Shown here: one piece after another, positions 1 to 5,719 of the stretch
Position numbering within the stretch: the first letter of the stretch is position 1
Layout: the number at the start of each line of letters is the position of its first letter
DNA from: an uncultured Rhodopirellula sp.
GTDB taxonomy: Bacteria; Planctomycetota; Planctomycetia; Pirellulales; Pirellulaceae
Reading direction: 5' to 3'
Assembly (NCBI GenBank): GCA_913061385.1
Contig: CAJXTM010000097.1
Coordinates: forward strand, 1-8,714
Length of the DNA: 8,714 nt
Notes under the pieces: generated by a model
What the model was told of the DNA's origin: nothing
The model's input: only the letters and a program-made list of their open reading frames with translations
The model's database searches: none
Program-made: the position numbers and the translations under genes

Positions 1-1
1 T

Positions 2-829
2 GGTGGGGGAATCCAGAAGCTTCCCATCGACCACACAGTCACAGTGAGCAATAGTGTCACCGGTGGCTCGGAGGACGCGAAATCGCGACTGGACAAGTTT
101 TTGAATCGTAACCTGTCAGTTTACGGCGACGACCGGAACCATCCAGATGAACATGTCACGACTGGCTTGAGTCCACACCTGCATTTCGGTCATATCTCGG
201 CACACGAAATCATTTCGAAGCTTTTTGAGAAGGAGAATTGGACGCCCAATCAAGCATCCGCTGCGAATGGGAAAAACCATGGATTTTGGAACACCAGCGA
301 ACCAGCCGAAGCATTCCTAGACCAAGTGCTGACGTGGCGTGAGATGGGCTTCAATCTCAGCTTCCGACAACCTCACAACTACGACAAATTCGAATCGTTA
401 CCCGAGTGGGCTCAGAAAACCCTCCGTGAGCATGGCAAAGATGAGCGACCCTACTCTTACACACTGGAAGAATTCGAGACCGCCAAGACGGCCGACCCGA
501 TTTGGAATGCTGCTCAACGCGAGCTTGTGGAGACGGGGGTGATGCACAACTACATGCGAATGCTGTGGGGGAAAAAAATCCTGCACTGGACCGAATCCCC
601 GGACCAAGCGCTATCGATCATGATCGAGCTGAACAACAAATATGCACTCGACGGTCGCGACCCCAACTCGTACAGCGGAATTTTTTGGGTTTTGGGGCGT
701 TATGACCGAGCTTGGGGGCCAAAACGACCGATTTTCGGTAGCGTGAGGTATATGACCAGTGAATCTGCGAGCAAGAAATTACGGCTGAAAAAGTATGTCG
801 ATCGCTTCGGACCCAACCGGCTCACCTGA
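2..829 (+). CDS. phr: Class II deoxyribodipyrimidine (CPD) photolyase, C-terminal part (5' truncated by window edge)
   Basis: The product is a flavoenzyme that uses light to split cyclobutane pyrimidine dimers in DNA. The frame is open to the window edge, so the true start and the N-terminal antenna domain lie upstream. A GTG at 44 is internal and not a convincing start. What remains is the helical FAD-binding domain. Counting from that GTG, GLSPHLHFG is at 41-49, WNAAQRELV at 154-162, MHNYMRMLWGKKIL at 167-180, LDGRDPN at 202-208 and RPIFGSVRYM at 228-237. This is the class II pattern. Trp residues at 154, 175 and 182 are spaced 21 and 7 apart. From memory this matches the electron-transfer tryptophans of the Methanosarcina class II enzyme (W360, W381, W388). 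The TGA stop at 827-829 is followed by a 223-base gap to rplM. A divergent photolyase/cryptochrome paralogue is possible, but the class II assignment is firm. Confidence 0.9.
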   Translation, partial: GGGIQKLPIDHTVTVSNSVTGGSEDAKSRLDKFLNRNLSVYGDDRNHPDEHVTTGLSPHLHFGHISAHEIISKLFEKENWTPNQASAANGKNHGFWNTSEPAEAFLDQVLTWREMGFNLSFRQPHNYDKFESLPEWAQKTLREHGKDERPYSYTLEEFETAKTADPIWNAAQRELVETGVMHNYMRMLWGKKILHWTESPDQALSIMIELNNKYALDGRDPNSYSGIFWVLGRYDRAWGPKRPIFGSVRYMTSESASKKLRLKKYVDRFGPNRLT

Positions 830-1052
830 TTCCCGGTAGCCGCCAAAACCGGTCCAACGGCGGCCCAACGGGTGGTTCAGGCAAAAAATTTGGCCTAGAA
901 CGCGAATCTGAAGCCGTTTTCATGCTGAATCGGGCCGAAAGGCCTTGCCTGTCAAGCCGACGCTCGATAAATTCCTCGATTCCCCGCACTACGGCAGATC
1001 GTCGTATTTCGCGGTTTTCGATTTCGATCCATTCAAACCATAAGTCAATTCC
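830..1052 (+). promoter_or_regulatory. rplM leader with two possible RNA hairpins
   Basis: This is the gap between the photolyase stop and rplM. A two-part hairpin spans 832-872. CCCG (832-835) pairs with CGGG (869-872), a small internal loop follows, then GCCGCC (839-844) pairs with GGCGGC (859-864) around a loop containing ACCGGT. There is no T-run after it, so it is not a canonical intrinsic terminator. A second small hairpin is GGCC (933-936), a GAAA tetraloop of the GNRA type, and GGCC (941-944). Ribosomal protein leaders are often autoregulatory, but I recognise no known L13 leader motif here. No clear sigma-70 promoter or Shine-Dalgarno site is visible. A regulatory role is inference only. 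Confidence 0.3.
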
Positions 1053-1505
1053 GTGGTGGCTCAACCAACAACCATGGCCAAAACAGGCCAAGTCGAACAG
1101 CAGTGGTATGTCGTCGACGCATCCGACGAGATCCTCGGTCGACTGGCAAGTGATATCGCTGTCGTCCTGATGGGAAAACATCGTCCCATTTATACTCCAC
1201 ACGTTGATTGCGGCGACTTTGTGGTCGTGGTGAACGCGGAGAAAGTCGGTATGACCGGCAAGAAGATGGATGACCGGCATTACACGTGGTACACCGGTTA
1301 CCCTGGACTTCGCCTCGAGAGCTACGGTGATCGTAAAGAGCGTAAGCCAGAGGATTTGATCTACCACGCCGTACGTCGGATGCTCCCGAAAAACAAATTG
1401 GCGTACCAGATGATCAAGAAACTTAAGATCTACACGGGTCCTGATCACCCGCACACCGCACAGCAGCCCGAAACTCTTCAGCGAATCGGCAAGAAGATCT
1501 CGTAA
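1053..1505 (+). CDS. rplM: Large ribosomal subunit protein L13 (uL13)
   Basis: L13 is an early-assembling protein of the 50S subunit that binds 23S rRNA. The match covers the full length: WYVVDA at 18-23, LGRLAS at 28-33, YTPHVDCGDF at 47-56, RRMLPKNKLA in the C-terminal third and the end motif HPHTAQQP at 132-139. At 150 residues it is slightly longer than the E. coli protein (142). The start is uncertain. Tandem GTG codons at 1053 and 1056 keep an N-terminal segment (QPTTMAK) that aligns with the family's KTFTAKP-like beginning. An ATG at 1074 would give 143 residues. Neither choice has a Shine-Dalgarno sequence. rpsI follows after 58 bases, the classic rplM-rpsI pair, and the two are very likely cotranscribed. 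Confidence 0.97.
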   Translation: MVAQPTTMAKTGQVEQQWYVVDASDEILGRLASDIAVVLMGKHRPIYTPHVDCGDFVVVVNAEKVGMTGKKMDDRHYTWYTGYPGLRLESYGDRKERKPEDLIYHAVRRMLPKNKLAYQMIKKLKIYTGPDHPHTAQQPETLQRIGKKIS

Positions 1506-1563
1506 CTCGAGACTTCCGTAAAACGCACTCCCAACAACACACCCTCAAGCAGCATTTGAACTT

Positions 1564-1977
1564 ATGGTCGCCGTCAAAAAGGACAAAATTTCCGGAGACG
1601 CACTCGGCACTGGCCGACGAAAAAGTAGCGTAGCTCGCGTTCGTGTACGCCCCGGAAATGGAACGATCACCGTCAACAAGAAGCCAATCTCGGATTACTT
1701 CGTGAATGATCAGCATCAGGCTGCAATCGTTGCGACGCTGTCCGCAGTCGAGAAAGCCGATCAAGTCGACGTCTTGGTTCGAGTCTCTGGTGGCGGCATG
1801 TCCGGTCAGAGCGGAGCTGTTCGGATGGGTCTTGCACGTGCGTTGGTCAGTCTCGACGAAGCATTGCATGAAACACTTCGTGAAGGCGGGTTCCTGACTC
1901 GTGACTCACGTATGAAAGAACGTAAAAAGCCAGGTCTTCGAGGTGCTCGTCGCGGCGTCCAGTTCAGCAAACGATAA
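1564..1977 (+). CDS. rpsI: Small ribosomal subunit protein S9 (uS9)
   Basis: S9 is a 30S protein of the head domain whose C-terminal tail reaches toward the P-site tRNA. The 137-residue product has the family landmarks: GTGRRKSSVARVRV near residues 16-29, a PISDYF segment, the glycine-rich VSGGGMSGQSGAVRMGLARAL block in the middle, and the basic tail with RDSRMKERKKPG, ARR and the invariant end QFSKR. The terminal Arg is the one known to contact P-site tRNA. The ATG at 1564 is preceded by an A/C-rich, purine-poor stretch (about 1517-1563) with no Shine-Dalgarno motif, as for rplM. It is paired with rplM upstream. Several hairpins follow in the gap to infA. Confidence 0.98.
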   Translation: MVAVKKDKISGDALGTGRRKSSVARVRVRPGNGTITVNKKPISDYFVNDQHQAAIVATLSAVEKADQVDVLVRVSGGGMSGQSGAVRMGLARALVSLDEALHETLREGGFLTRDSRMKERKKPGLRGARRGVQFSKR

Positions 1978-2040
1978 CCCGTTTGTGCTTTCCTGATCGC
2001 CTCGCTGAGATGCTTGAGCCCAAGGCTGTAGAAGACATCA

Positions 2041-2111
2041 ACATGTCACCTCTCGGGGGGTGACGTGTAAAAAAATGTCTCGCACCATCGTGCGGGCGGC
2101 GCATTTTGTGC
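2041..2111 (+). promoter_or_regulatory. Cluster of three consecutive hairpins downstream of rpsI
   Basis: Hairpin 1 is ACATGTCACC (2041-2050) pairing with GGTGACGTGT (2059-2068): ten pairs including one G-T wobble, with an 8-base loop. It is followed by seven A residues (2069-2075), not T residues. Hairpin 2 is centred on CGCAC (2081-2085), loop CATC, GTGCG (2090-2094), and can be extended by a wobble and a C-G pair to 2079/2096. Hairpin 3 is GCGCA (2099-2103), loop TTT, TGTGC (2107-2111) with one wobble. The cluster could be a 3' end or processing structure of the rplM-rpsI mRNA, or part of the infA leader. It lacks the T-run of an intrinsic terminator on the + strand. On the - strand the T-run would precede the stem, which also does not fit. 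Confidence 0.4.
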
Positions 2112-2171
2112 TCATAGTTGAACTTGTGGCTCTCGCTTGACCATTCCGATGTGAACAGTGTCAGTGCCACT

Positions 2172-2225
2172 CTCTCGAACATCGATACAATCGATGGGTA
2201 GGTGATTCCGTTTCACCTTCGAGAG
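2172..2225 (+). promoter_or_regulatory. Predicted three-way-junction RNA structure in the infA leader
   Basis: Three perfect helices nest exactly. P1 is CTCTCGAA (2172-2179) with TTCGAGAG (2218-2225), 8 pairs. P2 is CATCGAT (2180-2186) with ATCGATG (2190-2196), 7 pairs, loop ACA. P3 is GGTGA (2201-2205) with TCACC (2213-2217), 5 pairs, 7-base loop. P2 follows P1 with no unpaired base, P3 abuts P1 likewise, and only GGTA (2197-2200) links P2 and P3. Forty of 54 bases are paired. The fold ends 13 bases before the Shine-Dalgarno GAGG of infA, a good position for controlling translation. I recognise no known riboswitch or leader. A competing reading is that the P2 palindrome, which contains TACAAT (2186-2191), is a DNA operator over a -10 box. 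Confidence 0.45.
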
Positions 2226-2237
2226 CGATTCCTGATT

Positions 2238-2252
2238 TGAGGTTTGGTTTTG
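2238..2252 (+). promoter_or_regulatory. infA ribosome binding site and TTG start
   Basis: GAGG at 2239-2242 lies 7 bases before the TTG at 2250-2252. An in-frame TGA at 2238-2240, overlapping the GAGG, closes the frame upstream. The only possible starts before the conserved protein are therefore the TTG codons at 2244 and 2250. The spacing favours 2250, because 2244 is just one base from the GAGG. Confidence 0.75.
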
Positions 2253-2471
2253 GGAAATAAAGAAGAGGCCTTCGAAGTCGAAGGTACCGTCACACAGGCT
2301 TTGGCCAATACGCGTTTTCGTGTGCAACTGGAAACAGGCAGCGAAGTCATGGCACACGTCGCCGGGCGCATGCGAAAGCACTTCATCCGAATCGTCCCTG
2401 GCGACAAGGTCCGAGTCGAGCTCTCGCCTTACGATCTCACGAAGGGTCGTATCGTCTATCGAGAGAGATAG
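2250..2471 (+). CDS. infA: Translation initiation factor IF-1
   Basis: IF-1 is a small OB-fold protein that binds the 30S A site during initiation with IF-2 and IF-3. From the TTG at 2250 the product has 73 residues, close to the E. coli length of 72. The sequence aligns almost throughout: EVEGTV near the start, [10 protein letters not shown], the [14 protein letters not shown] core, [19 protein letters not shown] and the short basic end. The N terminus [12 protein letters not shown] fits the family without extension. It lies 272 bases after rpsI, whereas in many bacteria infA sits in the spc/alpha ribosomal region. The structured leader upstream and the rare start codon both suggest post-transcriptional control, but this is inferred. 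Confidence 0.96.
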   Translation: MGNKEEAFEVEGTVTQALANTRFRVQLETGSEVMAHVAGRMRKHFIRIVPGDKVRVELSPYDLTKGRIVYRER

Positions 2472-2850
2472 TCGAGCAAACCCCTCCTATGAGGAAAGCA
2501 AGGCGATCCCGCACAATAGTGGGTGATCCATTGCATGATCGGAATCAGTAGCGATTCGATCAAAATTCAAGGGTTTTACATTACGTTTAAATCAGATTTG
2601 GTTTAATGCGCCCTACTTCGACAGGCTTGCAGCCAAGTCAAAGTTCTCTTTTTTTAAAAGAGGCCCGAAACCGTCACGCCGATTCACGGGTAGATACAAG
2701 TAAGAGGTAATCGCCGAGCGAATGGTAGGCGTAGTGCGCTTCCGAGCACGCTTTCGCTTCGCAGCTCGCGATTTCGATCAGTCCAATTCCAAATCCCCCG
2801 GCGGGCTCTTTGTTCCGCTAGTCACTGCTTCCCAGAGGAAGGTTTTTACA
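2472..2850 (+). other. Non-coding region between infA and the exported-protein gene
   Basis: This 379-base stretch has no credible gene. Just after infA is an imperfect hairpin: GATC (2505-2508) with GATC (2525-2528), then CC/GG and CAC/GTG around loop AATA, with no T-run. An A/T-rich section (about 2560-2660) is the likeliest promoter area, but I see no well-spaced -35/-10 pair. TTTACA (2575-2580) and TTTAAT (2602-2607) are 21 bases apart, which is too far. A 7-base inverted repeat CTCTTTT (2646-2652), TTT, AAAAGAG (2656-2662) lies at its end. The downstream frame stays open back to 2722, but that extension is Arg-rich and unlike the signal peptide that follows, so I treat it as untranslated leader. 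Confidence 0.5.
2834..2842 (+). promoter_or_regulatory. Ribosome binding site that fixes the start of the exported-protein gene
   Basis: The purine block AGAGGAAGG ends 8 bases before the ATG at 2851. It supports 2851 over the GTG/ATG-like codons farther upstream in the same open frame. The protein then begins directly with a signal peptide. Confidence 0.8.
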
Positions 2851-4542
2851 ATGGTATTCTCGAATCGTTTGATTCGCCGTGGCTTCTTGGCCTCCGCGAT
2901 GGCCATGGGGCTGCTCCTATCGGCTCCCGGCTCATGGTTGCCACAAGTAACAGCTCAGGACAGCGATGCTGCGTCCAAAGAGCCCGTACTTGTGATGACC
3001 CTCGGGTCCGTCAACAAATTGACACAAGACATCAACTATGTCACCGGAGTAGCTGGTCAGGCACAAGCTGGTGGAATGTTCGGGTTGCTCGCCGGCACCT
3101 TCACTCAGGGCTTGGACATGACCCGGCCAATCGGAATGGTCGTTCCCATGGTTAATGGGATGCCTCAACCACTCGCCTTACTGCCAACAAACGACATCAA
3201 AACTGTACTGAAGCGACTGGAAGCTCAGACTGGCCCATACGACGAAGAAAAAGATGGCACACTTAGAATCATCGTTGGAGCCAACGTGATTCATATTCAA
3301 CAAAAGGGTGACTGGGCAGTCATGGGCACTGCCAAAGACGTGCTAGCATTGGCCCCCGAGGACCCGACCGCCCTGTTCGAGGGCATGGGTAACGACTACG
3401 ACCTAGCTGTCAGAATGAAAATGCAGGAAATTCCTGCTGAGACACGTGGCATTCTGACAACCCAACTCAAAATGGGTTTTGAGCAAGCAATGGCACTGCA
3501 GGATGGCCCAGACACGGAAGCAAATCGCGCGGCTGCCGAAAACGCCATCGAGCAACTCGAGCAGCTCATTGAAGACACTGATCAGTTGCAGTTTGGATTC
3601 AATATCAACCAAGCCAAAAAGAAAATTTCGGTTGATGGCAGCTACACCGCCGTTGCCGGCAGCAAGCTGGCGACCATGTACGATGACACCAAAGCAATCC
3701 CGTCGCAATTCGCCTCAGTAATTCGAGACGATGCGGCTGCGTTCCTTCACCAGGCTTCTTCCATCAGTCCCGAAGCAATTGCAGATACAAAAACAAGCAT
3801 GGATGCATCGATGACGGCTTTGCGTTCCGCTTTGGATAGCCAAGCTGGTCTCTCCGATAGCCAACGTGAAGATATCAATGATCTGCTCGACCGACTGACA
3901 GAACTCGCTGTCAAATCTGCTGCAGAAGGCAAAAGTGACTTGGGTGCATTGCTGCTGGCAGATGAAGATGGTTTCAAGTTTGTATTCGGTGCATTCGTTG
4001 CCGACGGGAACGAAGTCGCCAGTATCGCCAAGGATGTCGCGGCCAAAGTTGAAAATGAACCTGGCGCTCCCGAGTTCAAATTCGACATCAGCAAGTACAA
4101 CGGTGTGACCATGCACTTGGTAGAAGCTGAAATCCCAGCATCGCAGGATGAAGCTCGTCGTATGTTCGGCGAAAAACTGCGTGTTCACATCGGCACAGGT
4201 GCACAATCCATGTATCTGGCGTTTGGTAAAGACAGCGATAAGCTGATGAAAGAGTTGATCGACTCCGGCAAGAAAAAGACGGCTGCGGATCGTCCTGTGG
4301 GTCAAATGCGAATGACGATGATGCCAATGCTCACTTATGCACAGTCGATCGAGCCCAACGACACGATTGCTGCCATGATTGACGCACTGGCGAGATCACC
4401 AGATGGTGGTGACATGAGCTTCATGGCTGAAACAATTGAGAACGGACAAAAGTTCTCATTCGAAATTGGCGAAGGCATGCTCCAGGCTATCGGTGCTGCT
4501 GTGCAGCAGAATCAGCAGGCTTTACCAGGCGGTCAGTTCTAG
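2851..4542 (+). CDS. Exported protein of unknown function, planctomycete type, 563 residues
   Basis: I do not recognise a characterised family. The N terminus is a clear signal peptide: basic residues at 6-10, hydrophobic core 12-25, and a likely cleavage after VTA (33-35). IRRGFLAS at 8-15 resembles a twin-arginine motif. The mature part (from 36) is mostly alternating beta/alpha sequence and appears to have two related halves. Residues 46-210 and about 365-500 share the order of strand, long helix, strand with LRIIVG/LRVHIG (138-143 and 443-448), then a helix beginning AKDVL/DSDKL. A helical, charged linker covers about 305-360. There is no Cys, and Met is frequent (31 of 563), with a cluster at 486-493. 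The layout recalls the DUF3352-like secreted repeat proteins, a weak comparison from memory. The gene is monocistronic by context, ending at a strong terminator. Confidence 0.85.
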   Translation: MVFSNRLIRRGFLASAMAMGLLLSAPGSWLPQVTAQDSDAASKEPVLVMTLGSVNKLTQDINYVTGVAGQAQAGGMFGLLAGTFTQGLDMTRPIGMVVPMVNGMPQPLALLPTNDIKTVLKRLEAQTGPYDEEKDGTLRIIVGANVIHIQQKGDWAVMGTAKDVLALAPEDPTALFEGMGNDYDLAVRMKMQEIPAETRGILTTQLKMGFEQAMALQDGPDTEANRAAAENAIEQLEQLIEDTDQLQFGFNINQAKKKISVDGSYTAVAGSKLATMYDDTKAIPSQFASVIRDDAAAFLHQASSISPEAIADTKTSMDASMTALRSALDSQAGLSDSQREDINDLLDRLTELAVKSAAEGKSDLGALLLADEDGFKFVFGAFVADGNEVASIAKDVAAKVENEPGAPEFKFDISKYNGVTMHLVEAEIPASQDEARRMFGEKLRVHIGTGAQSMYLAFGKDSDKLMKELIDSGKKKTAADRPVGQMRMTMMPMLTYAQSIEPNDTIAAMIDALARSPDGGDMSFMAETIENGQKFSFEIGEGMLQAIGAAVQQNQQALPGGQF

Positions 4543-4596
4543 ACTTGTCTTTCCAACGATAACCATTTCTTGGAAAAGCTACGTTAACAACGATCG

Positions 4597-4632
4597 AGAA
4601 GACCGCCGGAGAAGACCCCGGCGGTCTTTTCT
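4597..4632 (+). terminator. Strong intrinsic terminator after the exported-protein gene
   Basis: AAGACCGCCGG (4599-4609) pairs perfectly with CCGGCGGTCTT (4618-4628) around an 8-base loop. The stem can be extended by a G-T and an A-T pair to 4597/4630. The 3' arm runs into TCTTTTCTATT, a T-rich tail. A weaker inverted repeat, TTTCCAA (4550-4556) and TTGGAAA (4570-4576), lies between the stop codon and this stem. Confidence 0.93.
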
Positions 4633-4657
4633 ATTGGCACATGAAGTCAACCCACGT

Positions 4658-4666
4658 GGAAGGAGG
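4658..4666 (+). promoter_or_regulatory. Strong Shine-Dalgarno of the DUF1571 gene
   Basis: GGAAGGAGG is a near-perfect anti-16S complement. It lies 8 bases from the ATG at 4675 and only 2 bases from an in-frame GTG at 4669, so the ATG is the better start. Confidence 0.85.
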
Positions 4667-4674
4667 ATGTGAAC

Positions 4675-5553
4675 ATGACACCAGCGCAAAAAAAGAAAAT
4701 CTTCGCGATCTGTTTTGTCGTCGGAATGCTCGGTGGTTATTACTACTACCAATCGCTCCAGCGGACTCCCAATGACGTTGCCAATGCGTCACCAACGAGC
4801 ACTGAACAAGCACCAAATATTGCCTTGAATATGGCAGATGTACTGGACATCGCAAAAGCAGCGAAGAAACATCTCTCAACGACCCTGAAAGACTACACCG
4901 CTCGTTTCGTCAAGCAGGAACTTGACTCCAACGGAAACTTGGGTCCGGAATCCGAAATAGAGATGAAGGTGCAAACGCGATGTCGCAATGAAAATAACGA
5001 CGCACCGATGCGAGTTTATCTCTCGTTCAATGCACCTCAAAGTCAGAAAGGACGCGAAGTAATTTGGGGTGCCGATCTCTTTGACGGTACCATGGCTGTC
5101 CACGAAGTAGGCTTCCTTCTTGGACTGAAAACCTTATGGCTTGACCCCACAGGCTTTCTGGCCATGCAGGGACAGAAATATCCTGTCAGCGAAGTCGGAA
5201 TCATGAAGCTGATCGATAAACTGATCGAACGTGGAGAAAAAGATCGGGATAACCCTGACATCAGTGTAAAAATCATCACTGACCAGAAACTAGATGATAC
5301 CCCCACCCACATGATTCAAATCCGTCGTAGCAAACCATCAAACGAGGAAGACGACTTCTCACTGGCAGAAATCACCCTCGACCCTGAACGCCAATTGATC
5401 CTCGGCTACCGAGCTTTTGGCTGGCCTGATGAACCAGGCGGAGCCCCCGTTTTACTGGAGTCCTACACCTACCATGATGTACAAACCAACGTTGGACTTA
5501 CCGACGCTGACTTTGACCCGAAGAATCCAAAATACAATTTCCCAGCTTTGTAA
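4675..5553 (+). CDS. DUF1571 domain protein, membrane-anchored
   Basis: This is a 292-residue protein of a family found mainly in planctomycetes, with no established function. A short basic N terminus (KKK at 6-8) precedes one hydrophobic segment (9-21) ending in a YYYY run, so it is probably a signal anchor with the rest in the periplasm-like space. A Ser/Thr/Pro/Asn-rich spacer (about 30-48) leads to the DUF1571 domain (about 52-290). Its recognisable blocks are DYTARFVKQE (73-82), a KGREVIW segment (125-131), LDPTGFLAMQGQKYP (156-170), followed by SEVG, and the end block ESYTYHDV...NVGLTDADFDP. Family members often begin with the same DYTA-F-K-E pattern. The gene starts 42 bases after a strong terminator, so it needs its own promoter or read-through. 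The PQQ gene follows after 166 bases. Confidence 0.88.
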   Translation: MTPAQKKKIFAICFVVGMLGGYYYYQSLQRTPNDVANASPTSTEQAPNIALNMADVLDIAKAAKKHLSTTLKDYTARFVKQELDSNGNLGPESEIEMKVQTRCRNENNDAPMRVYLSFNAPQSQKGREVIWGADLFDGTMAVHEVGFLLGLKTLWLDPTGFLAMQGQKYPVSEVGIMKLIDKLIERGEKDRDNPDISVKIITDQKLDDTPTHMIQIRRSKPSNEEDDFSLAEITLDPERQLILGYRAFGWPDEPGGAPVLLESYTYHDVQTNVGLTDADFDPKNPKYNFPAL

Positions 5554-5556
5554 TCA

Positions 5557-5672
5557 TTGCCGGATCGGCAAATTGAACAGTGCTGCAAACTGACAATACC
5601 TCAGTACGCAAAACACTTCATTGCAAACGACTCTGTCGGACGCACGAGCTTTACTTGTGAGTTATCCCGACA
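5557..5672 (+). promoter_or_regulatory. Two inverted repeats between the DUF1571 and propeller genes
   Basis: The first, TTGCCG (5557-5562), GAT, CGGCAA (5566-5571), starts 3 bases after the stop codon and has no T-run, so at best it is a weak 3'-end hairpin. The second is a two-part hairpin. TGTCGG (5634-5639) pairs with CCGACA (5667-5672). Inside it CACGAG (5643-5648) pairs with CTTGTG (5654-5659), with one G-T wobble and loop CTTTA. It sits 47 bases before the propeller start. A regulatory role is only a possibility. No clear promoter was seen in the gap. Confidence 0.3.
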
Positions 5673-5719
5673 CCTGAACAAGCTACCTTTGCAAATCTCA
5701 CCTGAGGGCCTGAATACCG

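Noticed and set aside
822..1454. Long open frame on the - strand opposite rplM
   Set aside because: It lies antisense to a firmly identified L13 gene and shows no recognisable domain; a shadow of rplM codon structure.
2041..2075. Intrinsic terminator for rpsI
   Set aside because: The stem is good but is followed by A residues, not T residues; on the opposite strand the T-run precedes the stem.
2186..2191. TACAAT as a -10 promoter box for infA
   Set aside because: No -35 element at suitable spacing was found; kept only as a competing explanation for the P2 palindrome.
2202..2240. 12-codon GTG mini-ORF ending at the infA Shine-Dalgarno, possible leader peptide
   Set aside because: There is no ribosome binding site and no informative peptide, and it falls inside the predicted RNA junction; chance is a sufficient explanation.
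2575..2607. Promoter TTTACA ... TTTAAT before the exported-protein gene
   Set aside because: The spacer is 21 bases, too long for a sigma-70 type promoter.
2722..2850. N-terminal extension of the exported protein
   Set aside because: It would place 43 Arg-rich residues before a complete signal peptide, whereas the ATG at 2851 has a well-spaced Shine-Dalgarno.
3715..4305. 196-residue - strand open frame
   Set aside because: It is antisense to the exported protein gene, with no signal or domain; a shadow frame.
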